This document shows, one piece after another, positions 30,640-39,420 of a stretch of DNA of 64,000 nucleotides (positions are counted from its first letter, which is position 1; each line of letters begins with the position of its first letter). The notes under the pieces are model-generated. The model worked only from the letters and a program-made list of their open reading frames with translations. It was not told the DNA's origin and ran no database searches. The translations under genes and the position numbers were made by a program. This stretch comes from Salinicola lusitanus (GTDB lineage: Bacteria; Pseudomonadota; Gammaproteobacteria; Pseudomonadales; Halomonadaceae), in contig NZ_PZJM01000008.1 of the NCBI RefSeq assembly GCF_003206045.1, positions 1 through 64,000 of the forward strand, in the 5' to 3' direction.

Positions 30640-32198
30640 TGTCCTGCTCCCATCGTCGGCGTGGATTCGGTCGGGGTGTCGGGCAAATCCGAGGGCGACG
30701 CCTCGGCATCCAGTGTCGCCCATAGCGCTCTCATGCCTTCGATCAAACACTGATAACGCTCGAAGCCCTGCTGGCACGCTGCCTGGCGCTCCGAATCGGG
30801 GCTATAGCGGTGATCGACCTCGCAAAGCGCCGTGGTGGACTCGATGGAGGGAAATATCTCGGCTGCCACGCCGGCGCAGATCGCGGCGCCCCAGGCCGCG
30901 GCCTCCTGGATTCGCGACGTTTCCAGCGGTCGCCCCAGCGAGTCGGCGAACAGCTGGGCCAGCCGCGGCGAGTGACTGCCGCCCCCGGTGATCCGGATGC
31001 GATCGATAGGGAACGTCGACGCCAGCGCATCGACATGCACCCGGTGATTGAACACCACCCCTTCCAGGATCGCGCGCAGGACATGGCCCCGGTCGTGCCA
31101 GCCCTGGAGACCGAACAGCCCGGCACTGGCCGGCTCGTCGTAGGGCGAACCATAAAGGAACGGGTGGTAGACCAGTCGTGACGGGCTGCGGAAGGCGGCG
31201 TCGAGCGCCGCCTCCATGTCGGCGAGGAAGGCCCCGGTACCACCGTCTCCCGGCTGCCCCCACTGACGATGAAACCACTCGAGATTGCTCGACGAAGCCG
31301 GTGAAATCGCCATGTTGAGCCACTGGCCAGGGCGCAGCCCGTTGCGTGTCGCCCAACGCGGATCGGGCTTGGGCGCGTCGGAAAAGACTTCGTTGATGCT
31401 GAACGTCCCGGCCGCAATGGTCAGTGTGTCCGATGCGATATTGCCCAGCCCCACCGCGCTGGCGGTAACGTCGTGCAACCCCGTGGCGACCGGTATACCG
31501 GCTTTGAGGCCGGTGGCCCGCGCCGCCGACGCGCAGACCTGGCCGGCGATCTCCTCGGGCAGGCGAACGTCGGGCAGGGCCTCGAAGGCCGAGGCGATGC
31601 CCAGCATCGACAGTGCGTCGCGGCTGTAACGCTGGGTGTTGACGTCGGTATAGCCGGTGCTGGCCTCGGTGAAGTCGGTGGCGATCTCGCCGGTCAGCTT
31701 GAATCGCAGCCAGTCCTTGCAGGTCAGGACGTGGGCGAGAGCGGCGTAGCGCTCGGGTTGGTTGGCCTGCAGCCACGCCAGCAAGGTCACCGGCGAGAAG
31801 GCGAAAGGCGTCTGCCCGATCCGCGTCAGCGCCTCCTCGCGCAGACCCCGCTCGCACCACCGCTCGACGATACCCGCCGCACGGCTATCGAGCGAGGTGA
31901 TGGCGTGGCCGAGCGGCTCACCCTTTCGATCGAGTGGATAGAGCCCATCGCCGTGGGCCGTGACCCCCACCGCCAGTATCTCACCGCCCTCGAGACCGGC
32001 AGCCGCCAGGGCGGCGCGTATCGATTCGGTGGCGCTCGCCCAGGCGACGTTCATGTCACGCTCGACCCAGTGCGCCTGGGGATGCTCGAGCCGGGACGCT
32101 TCCCGCCCGATTCCCACGACGTTGCCCCGGGTATCGAAAATCACCGCCTTGGTGGAGCTGGAGCCACCGTCCAGCCCCAGCAGATAACCGCGCGACAT
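30636..32198 (-). CDS. FGGY-family carbohydrate kinase (LyxK/EryA-like)
   Basis: A 520-aa sugar or polyol kinase. The N-terminal phosphate loop LLGLDGGSSSTKAVIFD, the mid-protein ATASAVGLGNI-type region and the C-terminal RITGGGSHSPRLAQLFADSLG adenosine motif mark the FGGY fold. Overall it recalls E. coli LyxK (L-xylulose kinase), including SSSNLEWFHRQWG, and could equally be an erythritol/polyol kinase as in eryA operons. The start at 32198 has GGGAGG upstream. It is the first gene of a three-gene operon with ATGA overlaps at both junctions, divergent from the binding-protein/dehydrogenase/DeoR operon. Confidence 0.85.
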   Translation of the reverse strand: MSRGYLLGLDGGSSSTKAVIFDTRGNVVGIGREASRLEHPQAHWVERDMNVAWASATESIRAALAAAGLEGGEILAVGVTAHGDGLYPLDRKGEPLGHAITSLDSRAAGIVERWCERGLREEALTRIGQTPFAFSPVTLLAWLQANQPERYAALAHVLTCKDWLRFKLTGEIATDFTEASTGYTDVNTQRYSRDALSMLGIASAFEALPDVRLPEEIAGQVCASAARATGLKAGIPVATGLHDVTASAVGLGNIASDTLTIAAGTFSINEVFSDAPKPDPRWATRNGLRPGQWLNMAISPASSSNLEWFHRQWGQPGDGGTGAFLADMEAALDAAFRSPSRLVYHPFLYGSPYDEPASAGLFGLQGWHDRGHVLRAILEGVVFNHRVHVDALASTFPIDRIRITGGGSHSPRLAQLFADSLGRPLETSRIQEAAAWGAAICAGVAAEIFPSIESTTALCEVDHRYSPDSERQAACQQGFERYQCLIEGMRALWATLDAEASPSDLPDTPTESTPTMGAGQ

Positions 32199-32506
32199 GG
32201 CTGCCTCCCGTGTATTGGCCCCGCCGGCACACTTGCCTATCGTTGCGAGAGCTTCATGAGCGCCATTTCTAACACCATCTTGTGATACCTGGACGTTAGA
32301 CGATGGTGTTAAACCAGAACTAAAATTTGAAAAATTAATTTAATTTCAGATAGTTAAAACTAACCCCATGACGAAACGGTTTTATCGAGACCAAAGTCAT
32401 AGGGCGCATCGTCACTTTTTGATGTTATTTCTTCATCGCCGATCAACATGACAGCGTTCTCCTACACATCAACAAAAAAGCCCTCTCCTCGCAGGAGTGA
32501 AACATC
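32199..32506. promoter_or_regulatory. divergent promoter region with inverted repeat
   Basis: 308 bases between the kinase operon (minus) and the binding-protein operon (plus). AACACCATC (32271-32279) and GATGGTGTT (32302-32310) form a perfect 9-bp inverted repeat with a 22-bp spacer, about three helical turns apart centre to centre. A strongly AT-rich stretch follows (about 32310-32360). It is a candidate operator for the DeoR-type repressor encoded downstream. No gene is present. Confidence 0.6.
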
Positions 32507-33457
32507 ATGTGTAACGCCATGCTTCGAAACCTGTTTTATGTGTTTTCGCTGGCCCTGTGGGCGATCTCCACCACCGCCCATGCCGATGATGCCCAGCGCC
32601 AGTATCGCTTCGTGGTGGTTCCCAAGGTCGTGCACCCCTGGTTCGACCAGCTCAACGAGGGGGCTCAGGAAGCGGCTCGCGAGATTCAGCGCCTGACCGG
32701 TGCCGAGGTCACGGTTCAATACACCGCGCCCCAGAGTGCCAGCGTTGCAGAACAGAATCAGATACTCGAGAGAGCCATCGCGACTCGACCCGACGCCATC
32801 ATCACCGACCTGCTCGACCCCACCGGCAACCGCGCCGTGATCCGCGAGGCCCTGGAGCAGGAGATTCCCGTCTCGGTCATCGATGACAAGGGGATCGAGG
32901 ACATGCATCTCCCCGTCGTCGGCAGCGACTACTGCACCCAGGCGATGGTGGCGGCAGAACGCCTGGTCGAACTCCTCGACCAGAAAGGCAACGTGGCCAT
33001 CATGATGGGCGTGCCAACGGCTTCCAACCACGCGCAGCGCGCCGAGTGCAGCCGTGCGGTGTTCGATCGTTATCCCGACATTGACGTCGTCGCTACCGGT
33101 GTCGACAACGACAGCATCTCCACGGCACAGAATCAGGCGGCGGCGATCATGCAGGCCCATCCCGAGCTGGATGGCTGGATTCCCTCCAATGCCGCCGGCC
33201 CCATCGGCATTGGCCAGGCAGTCAAGGAAGCCGGCAAGGCGGGGAAGATCAAAATCGTCGGTATCGATGATCTCAACCAGACCTTGAGCCTGATCCAGGA
33301 AGGCGTCATCGATTCCACGTCCGCACTACGCCCGAGACTGATGGGGTACTGGTTCATCATCAGTGCCTGGCAGCGCGCCAATGGTGCGGAAGTGCCCGAG
33401 TACATCGACACGGGACATGTATTCATCGATCAGGACAACGTCGAAGACTATCTATAG
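32507..33457 (+). CDS. periplasmic sugar/polyol-binding protein without adjacent ABC partner
   Basis: A 316-aa type-I periplasmic binding protein (peripla_BP_4/RbsB-like). The signal peptide ends at about residue 26 (TTAHA). Mature protein starts RFVVVPKVVHPWFDQLN and is a close paralogue of the binding protein at 46951-47919: both share VVPKVVHPWFD, RPDxIIxDLLDPxGNR, GxVAIMMGVPTA and VVATGVDND. That paralogue has its own ABC genes; none are next to this one, so it may share that transporter or act as a sensor. The start is supported by AGGAG nine bases upstream. Confidence 0.85.
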   Translation: MCNAMLRNLFYVFSLALWAISTTAHADDAQRQYRFVVVPKVVHPWFDQLNEGAQEAAREIQRLTGAEVTVQYTAPQSASVAEQNQILERAIATRPDAIITDLLDPTGNRAVIREALEQEIPVSVIDDKGIEDMHLPVVGSDYCTQAMVAAERLVELLDQKGNVAIMMGVPTASNHAQRAECSRAVFDRYPDIDVVATGVDNDSISTAQNQAAAIMQAHPELDGWIPSNAAGPIGIGQAVKEAGKAGKIKIVGIDDLNQTLSLIQEGVIDSTSALRPRLMGYWFIISAWQRANGAEVPEYIDTGHVFIDQDNVEDYL

Positions 33458-33508
33458 TCGGCGACGTTTGACGTGGATTTCCGCTCACCCGTTCAGGAGA
33501 CCGTGACG

Positions 33509-34597
33509 ATGCTACCCGATGACATGCAAGCCGTGGTCTGTCGTGGCCCCGGCGACTACCGGCTGGAGCGTGTGCCCACGCCCCGGCCCGGCCCCAACGA
33601 ACTGATTCTCGGCATCCAGGCCTGCGGCATCTGCTCCAGCGATCTCAAGTGCCGCGACGGGGCCGCCATGTACTGGGGCGACGGCGACCGCTTCGCCCCT
33701 TTCGTCAAACCACCGATGATCGTCGGCCACGAATTCGCGGGGGAAGTCGTCGCACTGGGCGAGGGTGCCGGGGAACACTTCGGCGTCTCGCTCGGTGATC
33801 GCGTCGTACCGGAACAGATCCTCCCCTGCGGCAAATGCCTCTACTGCCAGCGCGGGCACTATTGGATGTGTGAAGTGCATCATATCTTCGGCTTCCAGGG
33901 CGGTGTCGCCGATGGGGGCATGGCCGAGTACCTGCGCGTGCCGGCCAATGCGGTACTGCACCCGGTCGACCCACGCCTGAGCGTCGAGGAAGCCGCCTTT
34001 CTCGAACCGCTGGCTTGCGGCATCCACGCCGTCAACCGCGCCGAGATTCAGTTCGACGACACCGTGGTGATCGCCGGTGGCGGCCCGATCGGCCTGGCCA
34101 TGGTGCAGCTCGCCAGGCTCAAGACGCCCAGGCAGTTGATTCTGGTCGACACCCACGACGACCGCCTGGCAATGGCCTACGACTACGGTGCCGATCACGG
34201 TTTCAATCCACATCGCGACGATATCGCCAAGGAGATTCGGGCCCTCACCGGCGGTTACGGCTGCGAGGTCTATATCGACGCCACGGGGTCGTCGAGCGGC
34301 GTGGCCCAGGGCCTGGAATCGCTACGCAAGCTCGGCCGCTTCGTCGAGTTCAGCGTCTTCAAGGAGCCCACCAGCGTCGACTGGTCCACTATCGGCGACC
34401 GCAAGGAGCTGGATATCCGCGGCTCGCACCTCTCCCCGCATACCTACCCGGTGGCGATCGACCTGCTGGCCCGCGGGCTGGTGACGACTCGCGGCATCGT
34501 CACCCACCGTGTTGCGCTGACCGACTTCGAACGCGGCTTCGAGATCGCCGCCCGACGCGACTCGATCAAGGTCGTGTTGACGACGGGAGCGTCATGA
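33509..34597 (+). CDS. zinc-dependent polyol dehydrogenase, EltD-like
   Basis: A 362-aa medium-chain zinc dehydrogenase. Catalytic zinc ligands are Cys42 (CGICSSD) and His74/Glu75 (GHE); the structural zinc site is Cys107, Cys110, Cys113 and Cys121. The NAD Rossmann motif is VIAGGGPIGLAM, with Asp (LVDTHD) at the end of beta-2, favouring NAD+. It is a clear paralogue of EltD at 42887-43999 (shared GRFVEFSVFK and GDRKELDIRGSHL-type segments), so it probably oxidises a polyol to a ketose. The start at 33509 follows AGGAG; 12 codons upstream in frame are rejected. The stop overlaps the DeoR gene (ATGA). Confidence 0.87.
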   Translation: MLPDDMQAVVCRGPGDYRLERVPTPRPGPNELILGIQACGICSSDLKCRDGAAMYWGDGDRFAPFVKPPMIVGHEFAGEVVALGEGAGEHFGVSLGDRVVPEQILPCGKCLYCQRGHYWMCEVHHIFGFQGGVADGGMAEYLRVPANAVLHPVDPRLSVEEAAFLEPLACGIHAVNRAEIQFDDTVVIAGGGPIGLAMVQLARLKTPRQLILVDTHDDRLAMAYDYGADHGFNPHRDDIAKEIRALTGGYGCEVYIDATGSSSGVAQGLESLRKLGRFVEFSVFKEPTSVDWSTIGDRKELDIRGSHLSPHTYPVAIDLLARGLVTTRGIVTHRVALTDFERGFEIAARRDSIKVVLTTGAS

Positions 34598-35397
34598 CCT
34601 CGCCCGCAGACATGACGACGCGTGCCGTGACCCGGGGGGCGCCAGCGCGCCGCCAGGCGATGCTGGACTACATCATCCAGGCCGGCTCGGCCCAGGTCGA
34701 CGAGCTGGCCGAGCGCTTCGACGTCAGCCGGATGACGGTGCACCGCGATCTCGACGCCCTCTCCGAGCAGGGCATGGTCAACAAGCAGCACGGCGGAGTC
34801 ACCACGCGCTCTTCCAGCGTGTTCGAAAGCAACTTCGCACTGCGCTCGCATATCGCCACGCGAGAAAAGCAGGCCCTGGCCCGCGCGGCGCTGGAGGAGA
34901 TCGCCCCCGGCGAAGCGGTGATGCTGGACGACTCCACCACTGCCGCCGAACTCGCCCTGCTACTGCCGGCGCGGGAGCCACTGACCGTGATCACCAATGG
35001 CCTGGAGAGCATCGACCGGCTCAAGACCGCCAGCGGTATCAAGCTGATCACCCTGGGCGGCGACTACCAGCCCCGTTTCAATGCCACCTTCGGCCTGCTC
35101 TGCGAACAGACGCTCGCCAACCTGCGCGCCAATGTCGCGGTGCTTTCCGCCTCGGCGATCCTCGGCACTACCGCCTACGTGCAGGACCCGACGGTGACCC
35201 AGATCAAGCGCGCCCAGATGGCGGCGGCAGAGCGCCGGATCCTGCTCGTCCACAGTGCCAAGTTCGGCCATGGCGCGCTGCACCGGCTCGCCGATCTCGA
35301 CGAGTTCGACCTCGTATTGATCGATGAAAGCCTTACCGTCGAGCATCGCACCACGCTGGACGAGGCCGGGGTTCGTTATCGCCTGATTCGGCTATGA
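34594..35397 (+). CDS. DeoR-family transcriptional repressor
   Basis: A 267-aa regulator. The N-terminal DeoR helix-turn-helix is about residues 19-75 (VDELAERFDVSRMTVHRDLDAL, split here across about 22 residues) and the C-terminal DeoRC domain senses a phosphosugar (LDDSTTAAELALLL, VITNGLESIDRL, GGDYQPRF). The start at ATG 34594 overlaps the dehydrogenase stop by four bases. It probably represses the divergent kinase and binding-protein operons and responds to a sugar-phosphate intermediate, as is usual for the family. Confidence 0.9.
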   Translation: MTSPADMTTRAVTRGAPARRQAMLDYIIQAGSAQVDELAERFDVSRMTVHRDLDALSEQGMVNKQHGGVTTRSSSVFESNFALRSHIATREKQALARAALEEIAPGEAVMLDDSTTAAELALLLPAREPLTVITNGLESIDRLKTASGIKLITLGGDYQPRFNATFGLLCEQTLANLRANVAVLSASAILGTTAYVQDPTVTQIKRAQMAAAERRILLVHSAKFGHGALHRLADLDEFDLVLIDESLTVEHRTTLDEAGVRYRLIRL

Positions 35398-35898
35398 CGG
35401 GCTCGACCTGAGTAGGCGAAGTTCCGCTCTCCGAGCATCGCTGGGAGTCACCGAAGACCGTTCTTGCGAGAGCAGCGGCGGGAAACTCCCGACTCAGCTC
35501 GAAGCGTCAACGGCTACGGGTCCGCTGATGGCCATCGAACTGCTGATAGGCATGGCGGCCACCGATCGAACGAGGAGGACCAATTATCTCGAGATGGTGC
35601 CAATGCCGGCGTCAATCGGGCGAGGCCACGGTGGAAAATGCCAGGGTCGAGAACTCCCATAAGGCGACACGCCCCATCGGGTTTATCGTCCATGACAGTG
35701 CATTCGTTATGTCTGATATTAAGTCATCCGCAGGACTCGTGAGCGGGTATTCTCCTCGATCGTGACCTGTTGCTAAGATACAGAGACTGAAACCACTTCA
35801 GGCCGCGCCTGAAAATTGATTGGCAATGACAGTGTCAAGGCCTCCGCAAAGGTTGAACGCTAAAATAGCTGGCATTTTTGATGAGGCGAAGTAAGAGC
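35398..35898. other. intergenic region, no supported gene
   Basis: About 500 bases between the DeoR-family and Lrp-family genes. A 92-codon open frame (35464-35742) shows no family features and biased, shuffled composition; I treat it as chance. Base composition becomes AT-richer toward the right end, where the low-GC Lrp/permease pair begins. Confidence 0.5.
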
Positions 35899-36336
35899 AT
35901 GGGCATCAAAGACAACGTTGACTCGCAGATCATAGAGCTATTGAAAAAGAATGCGAGAGAGAAGCTTTCGAACATCGCCAGGTTGGTGAACCGCTCCAGG
36001 ACTTCGGTAGAGAAGAGAATCGAGAGACTCGAGGCAGACGGAACCATTCAAGGTTACAACGTAATATTAAATACAGACAAGGAGAGAAGCTCAAAAAAGC
36101 TGAGAGGCTTCGTCATCATCAATCATGTCTATGGCTCGCAATGCGAACAGCTGCTTAAAGAACTCGAAACTTTCGATATCATCAAAAGCAAGTACTCCGT
36201 TTATGGCGACCTGGATCTGATTTTAGAAATATCTTATGACTCACTCGAGGAGATGATGAAACTCAAATACTTCTTGACTGAACATCCAAAAGTGAAAAGC
36301 TCGTCAATCTCCCCAGTGATCAAAATGTGGGACTAG
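35899..36336 (+). CDS. Lrp/AsnC-family transcriptional regulator
   Basis: A 145-aa regulator with an N-terminal helix-turn-helix (IIELLKKNAREKLSNIARLV, then SRTSVEKRIERL) and a C-terminal RAM ligand domain (FDIIKSKYSVYGDLDLILEI). Lrp-type proteins bind amino acids and often control a neighbouring transporter, here the convergent permease 20 bases away. The start at 35899 (MGIKDN) has a weak AAGAG; an ATG at 35881 is possible. Codon use is AT-richer (many aaa, aat, ata codons) than in surrounding genes, suggesting acquisition with the permease. Confidence 0.85.
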   Translation: MGIKDNVDSQIIELLKKNAREKLSNIARLVNRSRTSVEKRIERLEADGTIQGYNVILNTDKERSSKKLRGFVIINHVYGSQCEQLLKELETFDIIKSKYSVYGDLDLILEISYDSLEEMMKLKYFLTEHPKVKSSSISPVIKMWD

Positions 36337-36356
36337 GTCTCCTTGACATCTCACTG

Positions 36357-37607
36357 CTAAGGCACACTCTTGATCTCGTTTTTCCAGGAGTACAAGAAAA
36401 TGGAAACCGCAACGATCAGGATCGGATAAATAACGCTTAGCCCCTGCAAAAGCACGATTATCAAGCACACGCCAGCGCCAAGACAGGCAATCATTTTCTC
36501 AGCCATTCCTTGCGCCAACTTGAAAAGCACCAGCGCCGAAAACCCATACAGGATCAGAAAATTCTGGCCCGCCAACTTGAGAAGATTATCGATACCCAAA
36601 AACCCAATCCAGTCAAAGACGATAACGGTGCTGAAGATGAGAACGATCGTTATCAGTGCATGATATGGCTGGCCTTTGGTGAGATTAACCAGATAGGAGG
36701 GCGCGACCCCTTCCTGCGCCAGAGAGTAGACCATCCTTGACACTCCCCACCCGGCAGCACTGAGATTCGCAAAGATCAAGGTGATAGCGATGAGACCGAC
36801 AATCACGCTTCCATAGGCGCCAAGGTGATTATTGATGATAGTCGCGAAGGGCGCTGCGTAACCGTTCTGCAAATTCGCACGCTGAGCCACATAGGCCATG
36901 ATCAGATATAGCGCAATGGCTACGAAGAAGGATATCCACATGGCGATGGGGAGATCTTTTCTGGGGTTCTTGAACTCGCCGGTGATGCTGGCTCCCACTT
37001 CCCACCCGGTAAAGGCAAAGAAGATCATCGGAACCGCCAACCAAATGGTGCGGAATTCGTCAAGAGAACTTGGAGCTGCGATGGCATGGTATGCAGGCTC
37101 ACTCGAGACCAGGTAGAGCGACAGCAGTGCCAGGCCAGTCAAGAAAACCACCAGCACCCATGATAGAACCTGATTGAGCTTGCCCGCGGCCTCGACTGAC
37201 TGCAAATTGAGCAGCAGCACGGCCCCCATGATCAGCAGTCCATAAATGTGTGCGGAGCCGCCAAATGTCGTACTGGCGTAGTAGCCTCCCGTCAAAGCAA
37301 TCGCAGGGAGGCCCAGAACGACGGCGCCCAGAAACATCAATGAGGCAACGACATAAGCGAACCTGCCGTAAGCTTGTTGCACGTATGCGGCCAGCCCTCC
37401 TGGTCCGTGGTGTCGGCAGCCCAGGATAATGAAGATGACGAACAGAGGAGTGGTCAGCACGGCACAAATGATCCATGAGACCAACGAGAGATCTCCAACT
37501 CTTTGCACCGTGAGGCCGGGTAAAACGAGCAGCCCTGCCCCCAGAACTATATTGATGAATAGCGCTGCCCCCCTCCAGGCGGTAAGGGTTTTTTGTAGTT
37601 CAGCCAT
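36357..37607 (-). CDS. amino acid permease, APC family (YjeH-like)
   Basis: A 416-aa inner-membrane protein with about 12 transmembrane helices. The first helix GAALFINIVLGAGLLVLPGL has the Gly-rich unwound segment of APC transporters; FFAFTGWEVGASITGEFKNP is helix 6 and the following loop. It resembles the YjeH branch (amino acid exporters), so either uptake or export is possible. It converges on an Lrp-type regulator, a pairing often seen for regulated amino acid exporters. Composition is AT-richer than neighbours. Confidence 0.85.
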   Translation of the reverse strand: MAELQKTLTAWRGAALFINIVLGAGLLVLPGLTVQRVGDLSLVSWIICAVLTTPLFVIFIILGCRHHGPGGLAAYVQQAYGRFAYVVASLMFLGAVVLGLPAIALTGGYYASTTFGGSAHIYGLLIMGAVLLLNLQSVEAAGKLNQVLSWVLVVFLTGLALLSLYLVSSEPAYHAIAAPSSLDEFRTIWLAVPMIFFAFTGWEVGASITGEFKNPRKDLPIAMWISFFVAIALYLIMAYVAQRANLQNGYAAPFATIINNHLGAYGSVIVGLIAITLIFANLSAAGWGVSRMVYSLAQEGVAPSYLVNLTKGQPYHALITIVLIFSTVIVFDWIGFLGIDNLLKLAGQNFLILYGFSALVLFKLAQGMAEKMIACLGAGVCLIIVLLQGLSVIYPILIVAVSIFLYSWKNEIKSVP

Positions 37608-38354
37608 GAGACGACTCCTGAAGCTCTTCTAGAAGATGACTGACATCTCGAAAACATATCGTATAGATGCAGCCAGTATTCGAAGCTGTGGACTTGTGAC
37701 GGGTGCCCGCAGGGAGGATATTTTCGTCGCCTTTCCCGCATTCGACTTGCCCAAAAAATTACACTAAATACAAGACACTCTGAGATAACGACCGTCTTCT
37801 GACCCGGCTGATGGCCGCGCCACTCGCGGGCAGGAATCAGATAATCTTTTCCCCCTCTAGAAAGCCCTGATCACTCAATGCCGCAATGGTTATGCTACAG
37901 AGTCAGGGAGGATAAAAACATTTCACATAGTGCAAACGATTACGCGAAGTACCTAAACAGGGCTTCAATTTTCACGGCGCTTAGGAATATTCACTAACGT
38001 GCTTGGAAAATTACCCACCTCGGGCCTGTGCGATGTGTGGTGACACCATTTCTCGCCAGCGCAACACCCCAGCCACGCCCTTTTCGTTGTCTTGCCACCC
38101 TTTATCCAACCACCCGATGATCCGTTGCTGGCATGTCGGGCGACCTGATGCCAGGTGATGCCGCTCCGGCTCGAGCCTACGCCTCGATGATGAGTCAGCG
38201 ACAAGGTCGACCGGCGGAGCTCGCGGCATTCCAGACATGACGCTGCCGCCGCTGAGCAGGTCACCGATATTTTACAGACCGGACATTTGACGATGTCCCT
38301 ACCCCTTCACCGCTAGCGCCAACGCCAACGCTCGGACCTGGCCTCAATCGAGAC
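37608..38354. other. intergenic region, possible decayed sequence
   Basis: About 750 bases between the permease and the ABC operon terminator. The part next to the permease is AT-rich and should contain its promoter. Minus-strand open frames at 37965-38264 and 38011-38238 include a CPVC...CLEC pattern but match no family convincingly; they might be debris of a mobile element. No intact gene or inverted-repeat ends found. Confidence 0.4.
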
Positions 38355-38390
38355 GAAAAAAACCGCCGCGGGCGAGTGCCCGCGGCGGCG
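38355..38390 (-). terminator. intrinsic terminator of the eltD-ABC operon
   Basis: CCGCCGCGGGC and GCCCGCGGCGG form a perfect 11-bp stem with a 4-nt loop, followed on the minus strand by TTTTTTT. It lies 25 bases past the binding-protein stop. Confidence 0.95.
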
Positions 38391-38412
38391 TTTCGGGGGA
38401 CGGCCTTGCGTT

Positions 38413-39369
38413 TTACTGCTTGAGCACGAACGGCGAGACGTACTTGTCGACGTTATCCGGCGTGATCAGGATGCAATCGAAGAGGTGCTTCTCACCCTGG
38501 ACACCGGTTTCACCGGTGGTGATGAACTTGTCGGCCATCTGCACCGCCGCCTTGGAGAAGATCGCCACCGGCTGCAGCACGGTATAGGCGAGCTCGCCGG
38601 ACTTGACCGCGTCGACCGCGTCGGGCGAACCGTCGAAGCCACCGACCACGACATCGTCCAGCTTGCCGGCTTCCTTGAGTGCGGCGATCGCGCCCAGCGC
38701 CATCTCGTCGTTGCCGCTGATCACCCCTTGGATGTCAGGGTTGGCCTGCAACAGGCTCTGCATCTTGTTGAATCCCTGGGTACGGTCCCAGTTGGCGACA
38801 TCCTCGCCGACCTTCTTGAGATCCGGGTACTGGCTCAACACCGTCTCGTAACCGTTGGAGCGGGTCGCGGCGTTGTTGTCCGACGGTGCGCCCTTCAGCT
38901 CGACGTAGTTGGCCGAGTCGCCGACCGCCTGTACCCACTGCTGGGCACCGAGAGCGGCACCCTGGGCGTTGTTGGAGACCAGTTGCGCCTTGGCCAGCCC
39001 CTGCTCGTTGATTTCCGCGTTGACCAGGAATACCGGGATGCCGGCGTCGACGGCCTTGCGCACCGCACCGACGGAACCATCGGCATTGGCGGGATCGAGA
39101 ATGATCGCCTTGGCCTGGTTGGTGATCGCGGTATCGATCTGGCGGCTTTCGGTATTGGTATCCCCCTTGTGGGCGCTGACGTTGGCGCGATACCCCAACC
39201 CCTCGGCCGTTTCCCGGGCGATCTTGCCTTCGGTGAACCAGTAGGGGTTGGAGGTATCATTGACGATGACCGAGATCAGCCCCTTGTCCTGCGCCATGGC
39301 GGTTCCGGCGAGCAACGGCGCGCTGACGGCGAGGGCTGCGATCAGCAGGCGTTTTCCTGTCTTGAACAT
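38413..39369 (-). CDS. periplasmic sugar/polyol-binding protein (RbsB-like)
   Basis: A 318-aa periplasmic binding protein, signal peptide residues 1-26 (ending AMA). Features include SVIVNDTSNPYWFTEGKIA, AIILDPANADGS and GVISGNDEMALGAIAAL, typical of the ribose-type binding family. It is the last gene of the five-gene operon eltD-DUF2291-ATPase-permease-binding protein and supplies the ligand to that ABC transporter. With EltD at the head, a tetritol such as erythritol or threitol is the likely ligand (inference). It is not closely similar to the other two binding proteins of the window. Confidence 0.88.
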   Translation of the reverse strand: MFKTGKRLLIAALAVSAPLLAGTAMAQDKGLISVIVNDTSNPYWFTEGKIARETAEGLGYRANVSAHKGDTNTESRQIDTAITNQAKAIILDPANADGSVGAVRKAVDAGIPVFLVNAEINEQGLAKAQLVSNNAQGAALGAQQWVQAVGDSANYVELKGAPSDNNAATRSNGYETVLSQYPDLKKVGEDVANWDRTQGFNKMQSLLQANPDIQGVISGNDEMALGAIAALKEAGKLDDVVVGGFDGSPDAVDAVKSGELAYTVLQPVAIFSKAAVQMADKFITTGETGVQGEKHLFDCILITPDNVDKYVSPFVLKQ

Positions 39370-39420
39370 GATGGATCACCCTTCTTTTGCGATTGTGATG
39401 ACTAGCGTGCAGCGGTGAGG

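Noticed and set aside
35464-35742. 92-codon open frame between the DeoR and Lrp genes
   Set aside because: No ribosome-binding site or family signal; the composition looks like an antisense/shadow frame.
37965-38264. Possible transposase remnant with a CPVC...CLEC zinc-finger-like pattern
   Set aside because: No catalytic residues, no terminal inverted repeats and no convincing similarity in any frame.
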